In this document: one piece after another, positions 17,841-27,318 of the stretch
Layout of the letters: the number at the start of each line of letters is the position of its first letter
How positions within the stretch are numbered: position 1 is the stretch's first letter
DNA from: Clostridia bacterium
Lineage (GTDB): Bacteria > Bacillota > Clostridia > Christensenellales > Borkfalkiaceae
NCBI GenBank assembly: GCA_029062045.1
Contig: JAIDQV010000189.1
Location: 1 to 33,881, forward strand
Reading direction: 5' to 3'
DNA: 33,881 nucleotides
The notes under the pieces: generated by a model
Told to the model about the DNA's origin: nothing
Database searches by the model: none
The model's input: only the letters and a program-made list of their open reading frames with translations
Program-made: the position numbers and the translations under genes

Positions 17841-19403
17841 ATGAAGAAGAAAATAATTGTCAACGAATATAACAAACAGGTGGAGCGGGAAATAAATTAT
17901 ATCCCGTTCCGCTATATCGTTGCAATTTTTCTCGTCGCAATAGAAACGCTTGCCGTTATTGCGGTAATGACGTTTTTAACTATATATATTCCGTACTTCT
18001 ACTTTGCTGTAGTTTTGACGCAGTTCGGCGTTGCAATAGCAATTATTAACCGCAAAGACAACCCCGACTATAAGTTGCCGTGGCTGTTCTTCGTTATGCT
18101 TATTCCCATCGTCGGGTTTATGCTTTACTTTATGTTCTATTCCCGCAAGCTGAACAAAAAGCAAATCAAAAGATTGGATAGGCTTACAAAACAGCGCATA
18201 AAAAAAGACGATACGGGTCTACTCGCAAAAATAAGTTCGCAAGACGGAATAATCGTTTCGCAAGCCGCCATTTTAAAGAAGCTGTCAGATTCCCACATTT
18301 ATAAAAATACCGATATACGGTATTTTCCGCTCGGCGAGCAGTTATTTGCCGCTATGGTCGAGGATTTGAAAAAAGCCGAAAAGTTTATCTTTATGGAATA
18401 CTTCATCATAGAGGGCGGCTTATTCTGGAACACGGTTTTAGAGATACTCAAAGCAAAAGCGGCAAGCGGGGTAGAGGTTCGCGTTGTCTATGACGATATA
18501 GGCTGTATGATGACCTTGCCCGGCAATTACTACAAAAAACTTGCAAAGTTCGGAATAAAAGCAGTTCCGTTTTCCCGTCTTCGCGGGCAAGCCAATAACG
18601 AGTTCAACAACCGCAGCCATAGAAAAATTACGGTTATCGACGGCAAGGTCGGTTATACGGGCGGCGTAAATATTGCCGACGAATATATCAACCGTATAGA
18701 ACGCTTCGGGCATTGGAAAGACGTAGGACTGCGTTTGCAGGGCGAAGCGGTAAACGAATTGACAAGGCTGTTTTTAATAGATTACGGCTTAAACGACAAT
18801 AAAGCCGACGATAATTTTCCCGATTATTACGGCTATGAACAATGTGAGCAGGAGGGTTATTGCATACCGTTCGGCGACGGGCCTAAACCCATATACGAAA
18901 GGCAAGTTGCAAAAACCGCCATACTCAATATGTTAAATCAGTCAAAGCGGTACGTCTATATAACCACACCGTATTTGATTATAGATAACGAGCTTATCCA
19001 CGCTCTTGAAAACACGGCTATGCGCGGTGTGGACGTTCGTATAATAACGCCGCATATCCCCGACAAGAAACTCGTATTTTCAATGACGCGCAGTCATTAT
19101 AATAGGCTTATACAGGCAGGCGTAAAAATTTATGAATACGAAAGCGGATTTGTCCACGCAAAAACATATCTTTCCGACGATGAAACGGCTATCGTTGGGA
19201 CGATAAATATGGACTACCGTTCGCTCGTGCATCATTTTGAAAACGGCGTCTGGATATATAATCACAAGGTTATCGAGGACATAAAAAAAGATTTTCTCGA
19301 TACGCAATTAAAGTCTATACATATCGTAAGCGGTACGTTGAAAGAAAATTTATGGCAAAAATTTGTCCGCGCAATGGTAAAAGTGTTTTCGCCGTTGCTG
19401 TAA
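17841..19403 (+). CDS. cls: Cardiolipin synthase (PLD superfamily)
   Basis: Two HxK motifs: NNRSHRKITVIDGKVGYTGG and FVHAKTYLSDDETAIVGTINMDYRS; N-terminal TM helices. Confidence 0.93.
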   Translation: MKKKIIVNEYNKQVEREINYIPFRYIVAIFLVAIETLAVIAVMTFLTIYIPYFYFAVVLTQFGVAIAIINRKDNPDYKLPWLFFVMLIPIVGFMLYFMFYSRKLNKKQIKRLDRLTKQRIKKDDTGLLAKISSQDGIIVSQAAILKKLSDSHIYKNTDIRYFPLGEQLFAAMVEDLKKAEKFIFMEYFIIEGGLFWNTVLEILKAKAASGVEVRVVYDDIGCMMTLPGNYYKKLAKFGIKAVPFSRLRGQANNEFNNRSHRKITVIDGKVGYTGGVNIADEYINRIERFGHWKDVGLRLQGEAVNELTRLFLIDYGLNDNKADDNFPDYYGYEQCEQEGYCIPFGDGPKPIYERQVAKTAILNMLNQSKRYVYITTPYLIIDNELIHALENTAMRGVDVRIITPHIPDKKLVFSMTRSHYNRLIQAGVKIYEYESGFVHAKTYLSDDETAIVGTINMDYRSLVHHFENGVWIYNHKVIEDIKKDFLDTQLKSIHIVSGTLKENLWQKFVRAMVKVFSPLL

Positions 19404-19411
19404 AAAACTTT

Positions 19412-19449
19412 TCAGAAACCGACACTTTTCGGTTTTTGTGTTGTGGTGT
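19412..19449. promoter_or_regulatory. Candidate TetR operator, copy 2
   Basis: TCAGAAACCGACACTTTTCGGTTTTTGTGTTGTGGTGT; 17 nt before TATACT (19467-19472). Confidence 0.7.
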
Positions 19450-19509
19450 ATATGCTCAAATAATACTATACTATCATTGTAAACAAACGGTGGAGCATTT
19501 GCGGACGGT

Positions 19510-20238
19510 ATGAATTTAAAAGAAAAAATCAAAACAAAGCTCAATCAAAACAGACTCGCGCGCAGGTTTTCGGACTACGACTTCCGCACCGTCGTGTTTA
19601 CCGTCGTATCTCTCGTTATCACAACGGGCTACGCCGCATTTTACGCAATGCTGGGTATTGCACTGCTTTCAATATGGTACGGTATGCTTGCTTGTTACTA
19701 CATAATGCTTGTAGTAATGCGCGCAGTCGTCGTTTTCTATCACAGAAGAAAGCGCAAGCGCGGCGAAAATATAAACGAGCATAAAGAGAAAATCAGCCGC
19801 GCAAAAATTTATAAAAACTGCGGAATAGTCATCTGTTTGCTTACCCTGCCTTTGTCAATCGCAATACTTTTAATGGTTGCGGAAAAGGCTTCGTTTTCCC
19901 ATGAAGGGCTAATGATTTACGTTTCCGCCACTTATACCTTCTATAAAGTAGTTATGACGATAAGGCATTTGGTAAAGGCGAGGAAGTCGACCGATATGAC
20001 CGTCAAAGCGGTTCGCAGCATAAACATTGCGGATATGCTCGTTTCCGTTCTTGCGTTGCAAACGGCAATGTTTCATTCGTTCTCGGCAGATTTCAACACC
20101 GATATATTCAACGCGGTAACGGGCGCGGCGGTTTGCCTTTTAACAGTAATTATCGGCGTATTTATGATAGTCGGCGGCAAGAGTGAAATAACAAAAATAA
20201 ACTACGAAGCAAATTTAAAAAATCAGCAAAGAGGATAA
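19510..20238 (+). CDS. Multi-pass membrane protein, unknown
   Basis: Hydrophobic segments throughout; 242 aa. Confidence 0.6.
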   Translation: MNLKEKIKTKLNQNRLARRFSDYDFRTVVFTVVSLVITTGYAAFYAMLGIALLSIWYGMLACYYIMLVVMRAVVVFYHRRKRKRGENINEHKEKISRAKIYKNCGIVICLLTLPLSIAILLMVAEKASFSHEGLMIYVSATYTFYKVVMTIRHLVKARKSTDMTVKAVRSINIADMLVSVLALQTAMFHSFSADFNTDIFNAVTGAAVCLLTVIIGVFMIVGGKSEITKINYEANLKNQQRG

Positions 20239-20239
20239 T

Positions 20240-21142
20240 ATGAACGCAATAGAAATCAGAAACTTATCTAAAAGTTTTCGCGGAATGTACGCGGTGGATA
20301 ATCTCAATATGACCGTCCCCGTCGGCGCAATATACGGCTTTATCGGCGAAAACGGTTCGGGCAAATCCACTACCGAAAAACTTATATGCGGACACCTCGT
20401 TCCCGACGGCGGCGAAATTAAACTGTTCGGCAAAGACTATTCGGATGCGGGCGTGCGCGCAAGAGTGGGCGCATTAATAGAAAGCGCAGGCTGTTTCCCC
20501 AATTCCAGCGTTTGGGCAAATCTTATGATGCAAGCCTTGAATTTGGGAATTGCAAACCGCACGGAAGAAATCAACCGCGTTTTAAAAATCGTCCGTATGG
20601 AAGACAGCGCAAAAATCAAGTTTAAAAGCTGTTCGCTCGGAATGAAGCAGAGGATAGGCATTGCAATGGCTTTGCTCGGCAATCCCGCGCTGTTAATTCT
20701 CGACGAACCTATCAACGGACTCGATACTGACGGTATGCGCATTATGCGCGAAATACTCGTTGACATCACGCAAAACTACAACTGCACCGTGCTTATCTCT
20801 TCGCACATTTTAGGCGAGCTTGAAAAGATAGCAACCCACTACGGCATTATCCGTCAGGGTAGGCTTATTCAGGAAATGTCCGCGCAGGAAATGGACGCCC
20901 GTTCCCGTGTGTTCGTATCTCTTAAAACCAAAGATATGAACGGCGCGGCGGCGCTTTTAAAACAAAAATTCGGCAACGCAAAACTCGAAGAAGAGTATAT
21001 CCGCGTTTACGACGTTGACGATACCGAAGCCATAGTAAAGTGCCTGCTTGACAACGGCCACACCGTAAGCGAAGTTGCAAAAAATAAAGTCGGCTTGGAA
21101 GAATACTATATCAGTCTTATGAGCAAAAAGGAGGAGGCGTAA
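20240..21142 (+). CDS. ABC transporter ATP-binding protein (bacitracin/lantibiotic export-like)
   Basis: Walker A GENGSGKST, CSLGMKQRIGIAMALL, Walker B LLILDEPINGLD. Confidence 0.93.
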   Translation: MNAIEIRNLSKSFRGMYAVDNLNMTVPVGAIYGFIGENGSGKSTTEKLICGHLVPDGGEIKLFGKDYSDAGVRARVGALIESAGCFPNSSVWANLMMQALNLGIANRTEEINRVLKIVRMEDSAKIKFKSCSLGMKQRIGIAMALLGNPALLILDEPINGLDTDGMRIMREILVDITQNYNCTVLISSHILGELEKIATHYGIIRQGRLIQEMSAQEMDARSRVFVSLKTKDMNGAAALLKQKFGNAKLEEEYIRVYDVDDTEAIVKCLLDNGHTVSEVAKNKVGLEEYYISLMSKKEEA

Positions 21143-21143
21143 A

Positions 21144-21965
21144 ATGGAAAATACAGCTATGTTGCAATTTGATAAGCCTAGCTTTTTCAAACGCTTAAAA
21201 GGTATGCTCGGCGTTGACTTTTACCGTCTGTTCCACACGCCGCTTTTATACATATTTCTGTGCATTGCCGCACTTATTCCCGCACTTGTTTCAATGGGCA
21301 ATATGAACGGCGACGGTGAAACTGCGGGCATGTTCACAAACGCCTGGCAGATTATCGCGGCAAACAATCCGCTGTATGTCATAGGCGATATGGGCGACTA
21401 CGCGAATATGAATATGGTATTCATCTTCGGCGGAATAATGATTTCCATTTTCATCGGGCACGACTATAAAAGCGGCTACGTAAAACAGCTTTTCACCACC
21501 CACGCAAAAAAGCAAGACTATATGATTTCCAAAACCCTGCTCGGCGCGTTCTCAATGGTTTGTATGTGCGTAACCTATCTTATCGGCGGTACGGTTGCAG
21601 GTTCGGCAACGGGTTTACCGTTCACTGTCAATGCGGGTTCGCTTATCTGTGCTATCCTCGGCAAAATGATAATGAGCTTGGGCTGGGCAAGCCTTTACAC
21701 TTTTATCAATATTATTTTCCGCTCGAAGTTCGGCATATCAATCGCCCTTTGCTTCGTACTCGGCACGGGTATCCCCGTAATCGGCGCGGCGGCAGTAATC
21801 GGCAACACGCCCGCACTCAACATATTCCTTTACGGCTCGTCCGTTTACGCCTGCCTTTCAAGTAACGCCTTGACCTTGCTCATATGTCTTATGAACTCGG
21901 TTGTATGGGCGGTAGTTTACAACGTTTTAGGAACGCTTATTTTAAACAAGCGCGACTGCTACTAA
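21144..21965 (+). CDS. ABC transporter permease
   Basis: Hydrophobic, between two ABC ATPase genes. Confidence 0.8.
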   Translation: MENTAMLQFDKPSFFKRLKGMLGVDFYRLFHTPLLYIFLCIAALIPALVSMGNMNGDGETAGMFTNAWQIIAANNPLYVIGDMGDYANMNMVFIFGGIMISIFIGHDYKSGYVKQLFTTHAKKQDYMISKTLLGAFSMVCMCVTYLIGGTVAGSATGLPFTVNAGSLICAILGKMIMSLGWASLYTFINIIFRSKFGISIALCFVLGTGIPVIGAAAVIGNTPALNIFLYGSSVYACLSSNALTLLICLMNSVVWAVVYNVLGTLILNKRDCY

Positions 21966-21975
21966 GAGGTGCAAA

Positions 21976-22878
21976 ATGAACGCAATAGAAATAAGAAATT
22001 TAACCAAAAACTTCGGTCAGAAGCAAGCACTGAACGGACTTAATATGACAGTCCCGCAGGGCGCAATATACGGCTTTATCGGCGAAAACGGTTCGGGCAA
22101 ATCCACTACCGAAAAAATCATTTGCGGACTTATTCACCCCAGCGGCGGTGAAGTAAAGCTGTTCGGCAGGGACTATAAAGACGCCGACGTCAGGGCAAAA
22201 ATAGGCGTACTCATCGAAAGCCCCGGCTGTTTCCCCAATTACAGCGTATGGAACAACATGATGTTGCAAGCGGCAAACCTCGGTATCGAAAACGCCGAAG
22301 AAGAGGTGCGCAAAGTTTTAAAAGTCGTTCATATGGAAGGCTCGGCAAGCAACAAATACAAAAACTGTTCGCTGGGTATGAAACAGCGTATCGGCATAGC
22401 GTTTGCGCTTCTCGGCAATCCCACGCTTTTAATTCTCGACGAACCCATCAACGGGCTTGACGCCGACGGTATGCGCATAATGCGCGAAGTGCTGACGGAC
22501 GTTACTAAAAACTATAACTGTACGGTTGTAATTTCTTCTCATATACTCGGCGAGCTTGAAAAAATCGCCACCCACTACGGAATCGTCCGCGGCGGCAAAA
22601 TGATAGCCGAAATGACTGCCGAAGAACTGAACGCAAACTGCCGTACATACGTTGCACTTAAAGCCAAAGATACGGCTACGGTAAAAGCCGCCCTCGAACG
22701 CAAATATTCCCGTATCGAAATTGACGAAGAAGAATATATCCGTATCTACGACGCCGTTAAAGCCGAAGAAGTCGTAAACTATCTTTATAACGAACTCACC
22801 ATTGCCGTTACGGAAATCAAAACCAATAAAATCGGCTTGGAAGAGTACTACATCGACTTGATGAAGGAGGGCAGATAA
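21976..22878 (+). CDS. ABC transporter ATP-binding protein, paralogue of 20240-21142
   Basis: GENGSGKSTTEKIICG, CSLGMKQRIGIAFALLGNPTLLILDEPINGLDADGMRIMREV. Confidence 0.93.
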   Translation: MNAIEIRNLTKNFGQKQALNGLNMTVPQGAIYGFIGENGSGKSTTEKIICGLIHPSGGEVKLFGRDYKDADVRAKIGVLIESPGCFPNYSVWNNMMLQAANLGIENAEEEVRKVLKVVHMEGSASNKYKNCSLGMKQRIGIAFALLGNPTLLILDEPINGLDADGMRIMREVLTDVTKNYNCTVVISSHILGELEKIATHYGIVRGGKMIAEMTAEELNANCRTYVALKAKDTATVKAALERKYSRIEIDEEEYIRIYDAVKAEEVVNYLYNELTIAVTEIKTNKIGLEEYYIDLMKEGR

Positions 22879-23670
22879 ATGGAAGCAAAGTTTGAAAAAA
22901 CCACCTTTCGGAAAAGACTTAAAACCATGCTCAAAGTGGACTTCAAAAGAATGTTCACAATGCCGCTCGTTTATATAATGGCGGGCGTAAGTCTTGCTAT
23001 GCCAATACTTATCTTGGTAATGACTTCTTTCATGGGCGGCGCAGAAGAAGGTGAAGAAGCTACGGCAATGTTCACAAACGTGTGGCAGGCAATAAGCTCG
23101 GTAAGCGGCGGCGATGCTGCTGCGGGCATGTCAATGGACTTAACGACTATGTGCAATATGAATTTAATGTACTTTTTAATTGCCGTACTCGTATGCGTAT
23201 TCACCGCCGAAGATTTCAGAAGCGGTTACGCAAAGAACCTGTTTACCGTCCGTTCCAAAAAGGTGGACTACGTTTTCTCTAAATCTCTAGTTTGCTTTAC
23301 GGGCGGCGCGATAATGATACTTGCTTTCTTTATCGGGGCAATGCTCGGCGGCGCAATCGGCGGACTACCTTTCACAATGGAAGGTTTCAACGCAGGTGGA
23401 ATAATTGCTTGTCTGTTCTCTAAAATCTTCCTTGTAGCGGTATTTTCTTCGTTGCACTTTCTGTTCGCAGTCGTTGCAAAACAGCGCACTTGGCTTTCGA
23501 TACTTCTCTCTTTGGGATGCGGTGCGTTTATGTTTATGATGATTCCCATGATGACGCCCCTCAACGCAAACTTCTTACACGTTATTATGACGCTTGCCGG
23601 CGGCGCATTGTTCGCCGTAGGCCTCGGTGCAATAAGCAACGTAATACTCAATAAAACAAGTTTGGTATAA
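22879..23670 (+). CDS. ABC transporter permease, paralogue of 21144-21965
   Basis: Hydrophobic; shared FKRLKGML.VDFYR / FRKRLKTMLKVDFKR N-terminus. Confidence 0.8.
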   Translation: MEAKFEKTTFRKRLKTMLKVDFKRMFTMPLVYIMAGVSLAMPILILVMTSFMGGAEEGEEATAMFTNVWQAISSVSGGDAAAGMSMDLTTMCNMNLMYFLIAVLVCVFTAEDFRSGYAKNLFTVRSKKVDYVFSKSLVCFTGGAIMILAFFIGAMLGGAIGGLPFTMEGFNAGGIIACLFSKIFLVAVFSSLHFLFAVVAKQRTWLSILLSLGCGAFMFMMIPMMTPLNANFLHVIMTLAGGALFAVGLGAISNVILNKTSLV

Positions 23671-23677
23671 AAAATTG

Positions 23678-23713
23678 AAAATGACGGGCAAAAAATTTCG
23701 CCCGTCATTTTTC
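23678..23713. terminator. Terminator of the ABC operon
   Basis: AAAATGACGGGC...GCCCGTCATTTTT. Confidence 0.85.
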
Positions 23714-23775
23714 CGCTAAAAAATTCTATTGAACTTTCCCAAAATTTTTGATATACTGTTCAAAAGGAGTATAAA

Positions 23776-24189
23776 ATGGATAAAGAAAATTTAAGCGTTT
23801 TCCCCGTAGGCGAAAAAAACGATGCGTATGCAAAATATTTCATAGGTCAAAGTTATCTCAATATGCTTTCGACCGAGCAGGTTTCTATCGGCAACGTAAC
23901 CTTTGAACCGCGTTGCCGTAACAACTGGCACATCCACCACGCCGAAAAGGGAGGCGGTCAAATTTTGGTAGTTACCGCAGGCAAGGGCTGGTACTGCGAG
24001 TGGGGCAAATCCCCCCGCGCGTTAAAGGCGGGCGATATAGTCAATATTCCCGCAAACGTAAAGCATTGGCACGGCGCGGCAAAGGACAGCTACTTTCAGC
24101 ACCTTGCAATAGAGGTCCCCGCAGTCAACGGCAAAACCGAGTGGTGCGAACCCGTTTCCGACGAAGAGTACGATAAATTAGAGGGTTAA
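23776..24189 (+). CDS. Cupin-domain protein
   Basis: NNWHIHHAEKGGGQILVVTAGKGWYCEWG...GDIVNIPANVKHWHGAA. Confidence 0.88.
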   Translation: MDKENLSVFPVGEKNDAYAKYFIGQSYLNMLSTEQVSIGNVTFEPRCRNNWHIHHAEKGGGQILVVTAGKGWYCEWGKSPRALKAGDIVNIPANVKHWHGAAKDSYFQHLAIEVPAVNGKTEWCEPVSDEEYDKLEG

Positions 24190-24190
24190 T

Positions 24191-25300
24191 ATGTTTAAAG
24201 AAGTACATAAAAATTTCGGTTTCGGCTGTATGCGTTTGCCTATGAACGGCGACAACGTCGACTACGCCGAGTTCAACAAAATGATTGACGCGTTTATTGA
24301 AAACGGCTTCAACTATTTCGATACGGCGCACGGCTATCTTTCGGGCAAAAGCGAAATTGCTTTGCACGACTGCCTTGTCGCGCGCTACCCCCGCGATAAA
24401 TATATCCTCACCAACAAGCTAACGCAGCCTTACTTCAATACGGAGGCGGAGGTTCGCCCCTTCTTTGAAAGTCAATTAAAAATATGCGGCGTGGATTATT
24501 TCGATTTTTATTTAATGCACGCGCAAAGCAAGGAAATCTTCGCCCATTTTAAAAAGTGCCGCGCATACGAGCAAGCTCTCGAATTTAAAAAGGAAGGCAA
24601 AATCAAACACTTCGGCATATCCTTCCACGACACGGCTGAAGTACTTGACCAAATACTAACCGAGTACCCGCAAATCGAGGCAGTTCAAATCCAGCTCAAC
24701 TACGTCGACTACGACGACCCCGCGGTTCAGTCTAAAAAATGCCTCGAAGTTTGCAATAAGCACAATAAGCCCGTAATAGTGATGGAGCCCGTAAAGGGCG
24801 GCAACCTCGTCAATCTTCCCGAAGACGCAAAAAAATATTTCCAAGAGCTAGGCCGGGCAAGCTCCGCAAGCTATGCAATCCGCTTTGCCGCTGGTTGCAA
24901 TGGCGTGTTTATGGTGCTTTCGGGTATGAGCGATTTATCGCAGATGAACGACAACATATCTTATATGAAGGACTTCAAGTCCCTCACCGAAAAAGAGCTT
25001 AAAGCGGTAAACAGCGTTTGCGCAGTATTTAAGGCTATGAATTTAATTCCCTGCACGGCTTGCCGCTATTGCACGGACGGCTGTCCCCAAAAGATTTCCA
25101 TTCCCGATTTGTTTGCGTGTTTGAACACAAAAAACATCTACCACGACTGGAACGCGGATTATTATTACAACCAAGTCCACACCAAAGACCGCGGCAAGGC
25201 TTCGGAATGTATAAAGTGCGGCAAGTGCGAAAAGGCTTGTCCACAGCACCTGCCCATACGCGAGCTTTTAACAAGCGTTGCCAAGGAGTTTGAAAAATGA
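24191..25300 (+). CDS. Aldo/keto reductase with C-terminal 4Fe-4S domain
   Basis: FGFGCMRLPMNGDNVDYAEFNKMIDAFIENGFNYFDTAHGY; CTACRYCTDGCP and CIKCGKCEKACPQHL. Confidence 0.92.
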   Translation: MFKEVHKNFGFGCMRLPMNGDNVDYAEFNKMIDAFIENGFNYFDTAHGYLSGKSEIALHDCLVARYPRDKYILTNKLTQPYFNTEAEVRPFFESQLKICGVDYFDFYLMHAQSKEIFAHFKKCRAYEQALEFKKEGKIKHFGISFHDTAEVLDQILTEYPQIEAVQIQLNYVDYDDPAVQSKKCLEVCNKHNKPVIVMEPVKGGNLVNLPEDAKKYFQELGRASSASYAIRFAAGCNGVFMVLSGMSDLSQMNDNISYMKDFKSLTEKELKAVNSVCAVFKAMNLIPCTACRYCTDGCPQKISIPDLFACLNTKNIYHDWNADYYYNQVHTKDRGKASECIKCGKCEKACPQHLPIRELLTSVAKEFEK

Positions 25301-25719
25301 CAGATTTACAAACCGCCAAAGAAAGCCTCGCAGGGCACACCATCTGTCTTTGCAAAAACGGCAACTGCCTTTACAGCGAAAAGCGCGGCATCTCGCCCAT
25401 GATGAACTTCATTGCCGACGGCGTCAATCTTGCCGGCTATTCGGTTGCGGATATAGTGGTGGGTAAGGCGGCGGCGCTTCTCTTTATAAAATGCGGCATA
25501 AAGGAAGTGTTTGCAAAAACCCTTTCAAAAAGCGCCCAAAAAGTTTTGGAAGAAAACGGCGTTCCCGTAACCTTTCAAACTTTAACTGAAAAAATAATCA
25601 ACCGCGCGGGCACGGATATGTGCCCTATGGAAAAAGCCGTTCTCTCTACTTCCGACCCCGAAGAAGCGTACACGCTTTTAAAACACACCCTCAGCACATT
25701 AACCAAGGAGCAAAAATGA
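25297..25719 (+). CDS. DUF1893-family protein
   Basis: GHTICLCKNGNCLYSEKRGISPMMNFIADGVNLAGYSVADIVVGKAAALL. Confidence 0.8.
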   Translation: MTDLQTAKESLAGHTICLCKNGNCLYSEKRGISPMMNFIADGVNLAGYSVADIVVGKAAALLFIKCGIKEVFAKTLSKSAQKVLEENGVPVTFQTLTEKIINRAGTDMCPMEKAVLSTSDPEEAYTLLKHTLSTLTKEQK

Positions 25720-27215
25720 AATACGAAAATCCCGTTTTGTTATCCGACTATTCCGACCCCGACGTCATAAGGGTGGGGGACGATTATTATATGGTGGCGT
25801 CCAGCTTCAACCACGTTCCGGGCGTGCCCGTTCTTCACTCTAAAAACTTAGTCGAGTGGGAACTTATAAACCACGTAATTGGCGAACTTCCCTTTGAAAA
25901 GTTCAACAAAGTTTGCCACGGCCACGGTGCGTGGGCGCCTTCAATCAGGTACCACAACGGCAAATTCTATTGTCTAATTCCCTTCCCCGACGAAGGCATC
26001 TTCGTTGCCGAAACAACCGACCCCTACGGCAAATGGTCGCTGCTTAGACCCCTTCTCACGGGCGCGGGCTACGAAGACCCCTGCCCCATCTGGGCGGACG
26101 GCAAGTGCTACGTAGTTTTCGCTTTCGTAAAAAGCAGGATAGGCTTCAATTCCCGCCTTGCCGTATTCGAGGCGGACGAGGACTTAAAGGAAAGAACGAC
26201 GGACTACAAAGTCATCTACGACGGCCGCGATATCTCCCCCAAAATCGAAGGCCCCAAGTTCTACAAGCACGGCGATTATTACTATATCCTTGCACCTGCG
26301 GGCGGCGTTAAAACGGGCTGGCAGGTAGCCCTCAGAAGCAAAACCATTTACGGTAATTGGGAAACCAAAATTATAATGGTGCAGGGTGATTCCCCCGTCA
26401 ACGGCCCCCATCAGGGCGCGCTCATCGACCTCGATGACAACGGCGAAAAATGGGCGTTCATGCACTTCCAGGATATGGGCCCCTACGGCCGCGTGGTTCA
26501 CCTTCAACCCGCCGTATGGGATAACGATTGGGTCATTTGCGGAGTTTGGCAACACGACGGAATGGCGGGCGCACCCGTTGAGGGCGGCGATTACCCCGTT
26601 GACTTTGAAACGGGCGCAAAGATAGACCCTTCGGACGAGTTTGAAGGCGACAAACTTTCACTAATCTGGCAAACCCCCGCAAACAGAAAGGCAGAGTGGT
26701 TTACCTTCAAACGCGGTTTAAAACTCAACTGTTGCTATTTTGAAAAACCCGCTCTCTCCGACCTTCCCCAGCTCGTCATGCAAAAGGTGCAGTACAAGAA
26801 TTTCGCCGTCAACTGCAAATGCAAATTAAACCTCGTAAACGACGGCGACGAGGTTGGCTTCACCGTCTTCGGCAGAAGTTACGCCTACGTTTGCGTAGTG
26901 CGCAGGGGAGGGCAGAACTTCCTTGAAATCCGCAAGGGCACCATAGGCGGGGAAGAGGACGAAACTTTGGCAAAAAGCCAGCCCTACGACGAGGGCAGTG
27001 TAACCTTCAAAATTTCGGCCAAGTACGAAGCCCCCAACCGCTTATCCTATAAATTCTCTTTCGGCGGAAGCGCGTTCACACACAAATTCTATGCCGAACG
27101 CGGAGTTTGGACGGGCGCCAAAATAGGTATCTACGCCCGCGGTGAAGAGGGTAGTAAAGGTAGTGCAACCTTCAAGTATTTCCGCGTTACCTGTACAGAT
27201 AACAGAATAAAATAA
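25716..27215 (+). CDS. Glycoside hydrolase family 43 (beta-xylosidase-like)
   Basis: Start at 25716 overlaps the DUF1893 stop (SD AAGGAG). NPVLLSDYSDPDVIRVGDDYYMVASSFNHVPGVPVLHSKNLVEW; EGPKFYKHGDYYYILAPAGG. Confidence 0.92.
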   Translation: MKYENPVLLSDYSDPDVIRVGDDYYMVASSFNHVPGVPVLHSKNLVEWELINHVIGELPFEKFNKVCHGHGAWAPSIRYHNGKFYCLIPFPDEGIFVAETTDPYGKWSLLRPLLTGAGYEDPCPIWADGKCYVVFAFVKSRIGFNSRLAVFEADEDLKERTTDYKVIYDGRDISPKIEGPKFYKHGDYYYILAPAGGVKTGWQVALRSKTIYGNWETKIIMVQGDSPVNGPHQGALIDLDDNGEKWAFMHFQDMGPYGRVVHLQPAVWDNDWVICGVWQHDGMAGAPVEGGDYPVDFETGAKIDPSDEFEGDKLSLIWQTPANRKAEWFTFKRGLKLNCCYFEKPALSDLPQLVMQKVQYKNFAVNCKCKLNLVNDGDEVGFTVFGRSYAYVCVVRRGGQNFLEIRKGTIGGEEDETLAKSQPYDEGSVTFKISAKYEAPNRLSYKFSFGGSAFTHKFYAERGVWTGAKIGIYARGEEGSKGSATFKYFRVTCTDNRIK

Positions 27216-27220
27216 AATCA

Positions 27221-27255
27221 AAGCGCGCCCCGGGTTTCAACCTGCGGGCGCGCTT
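27221..27255. terminator. Terminator hairpin after the GH43 gene
   Basis: AAGCGCGCCC...GGGCGCGCTT 10-bp arms. Confidence 0.75.
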
Positions 27256-27318
27256 CAATCGCTTTACTTTTAAATATTAAAGTATTACAATATAGTGAAT
27301 TTAAAAAGGAGGGCAGGT

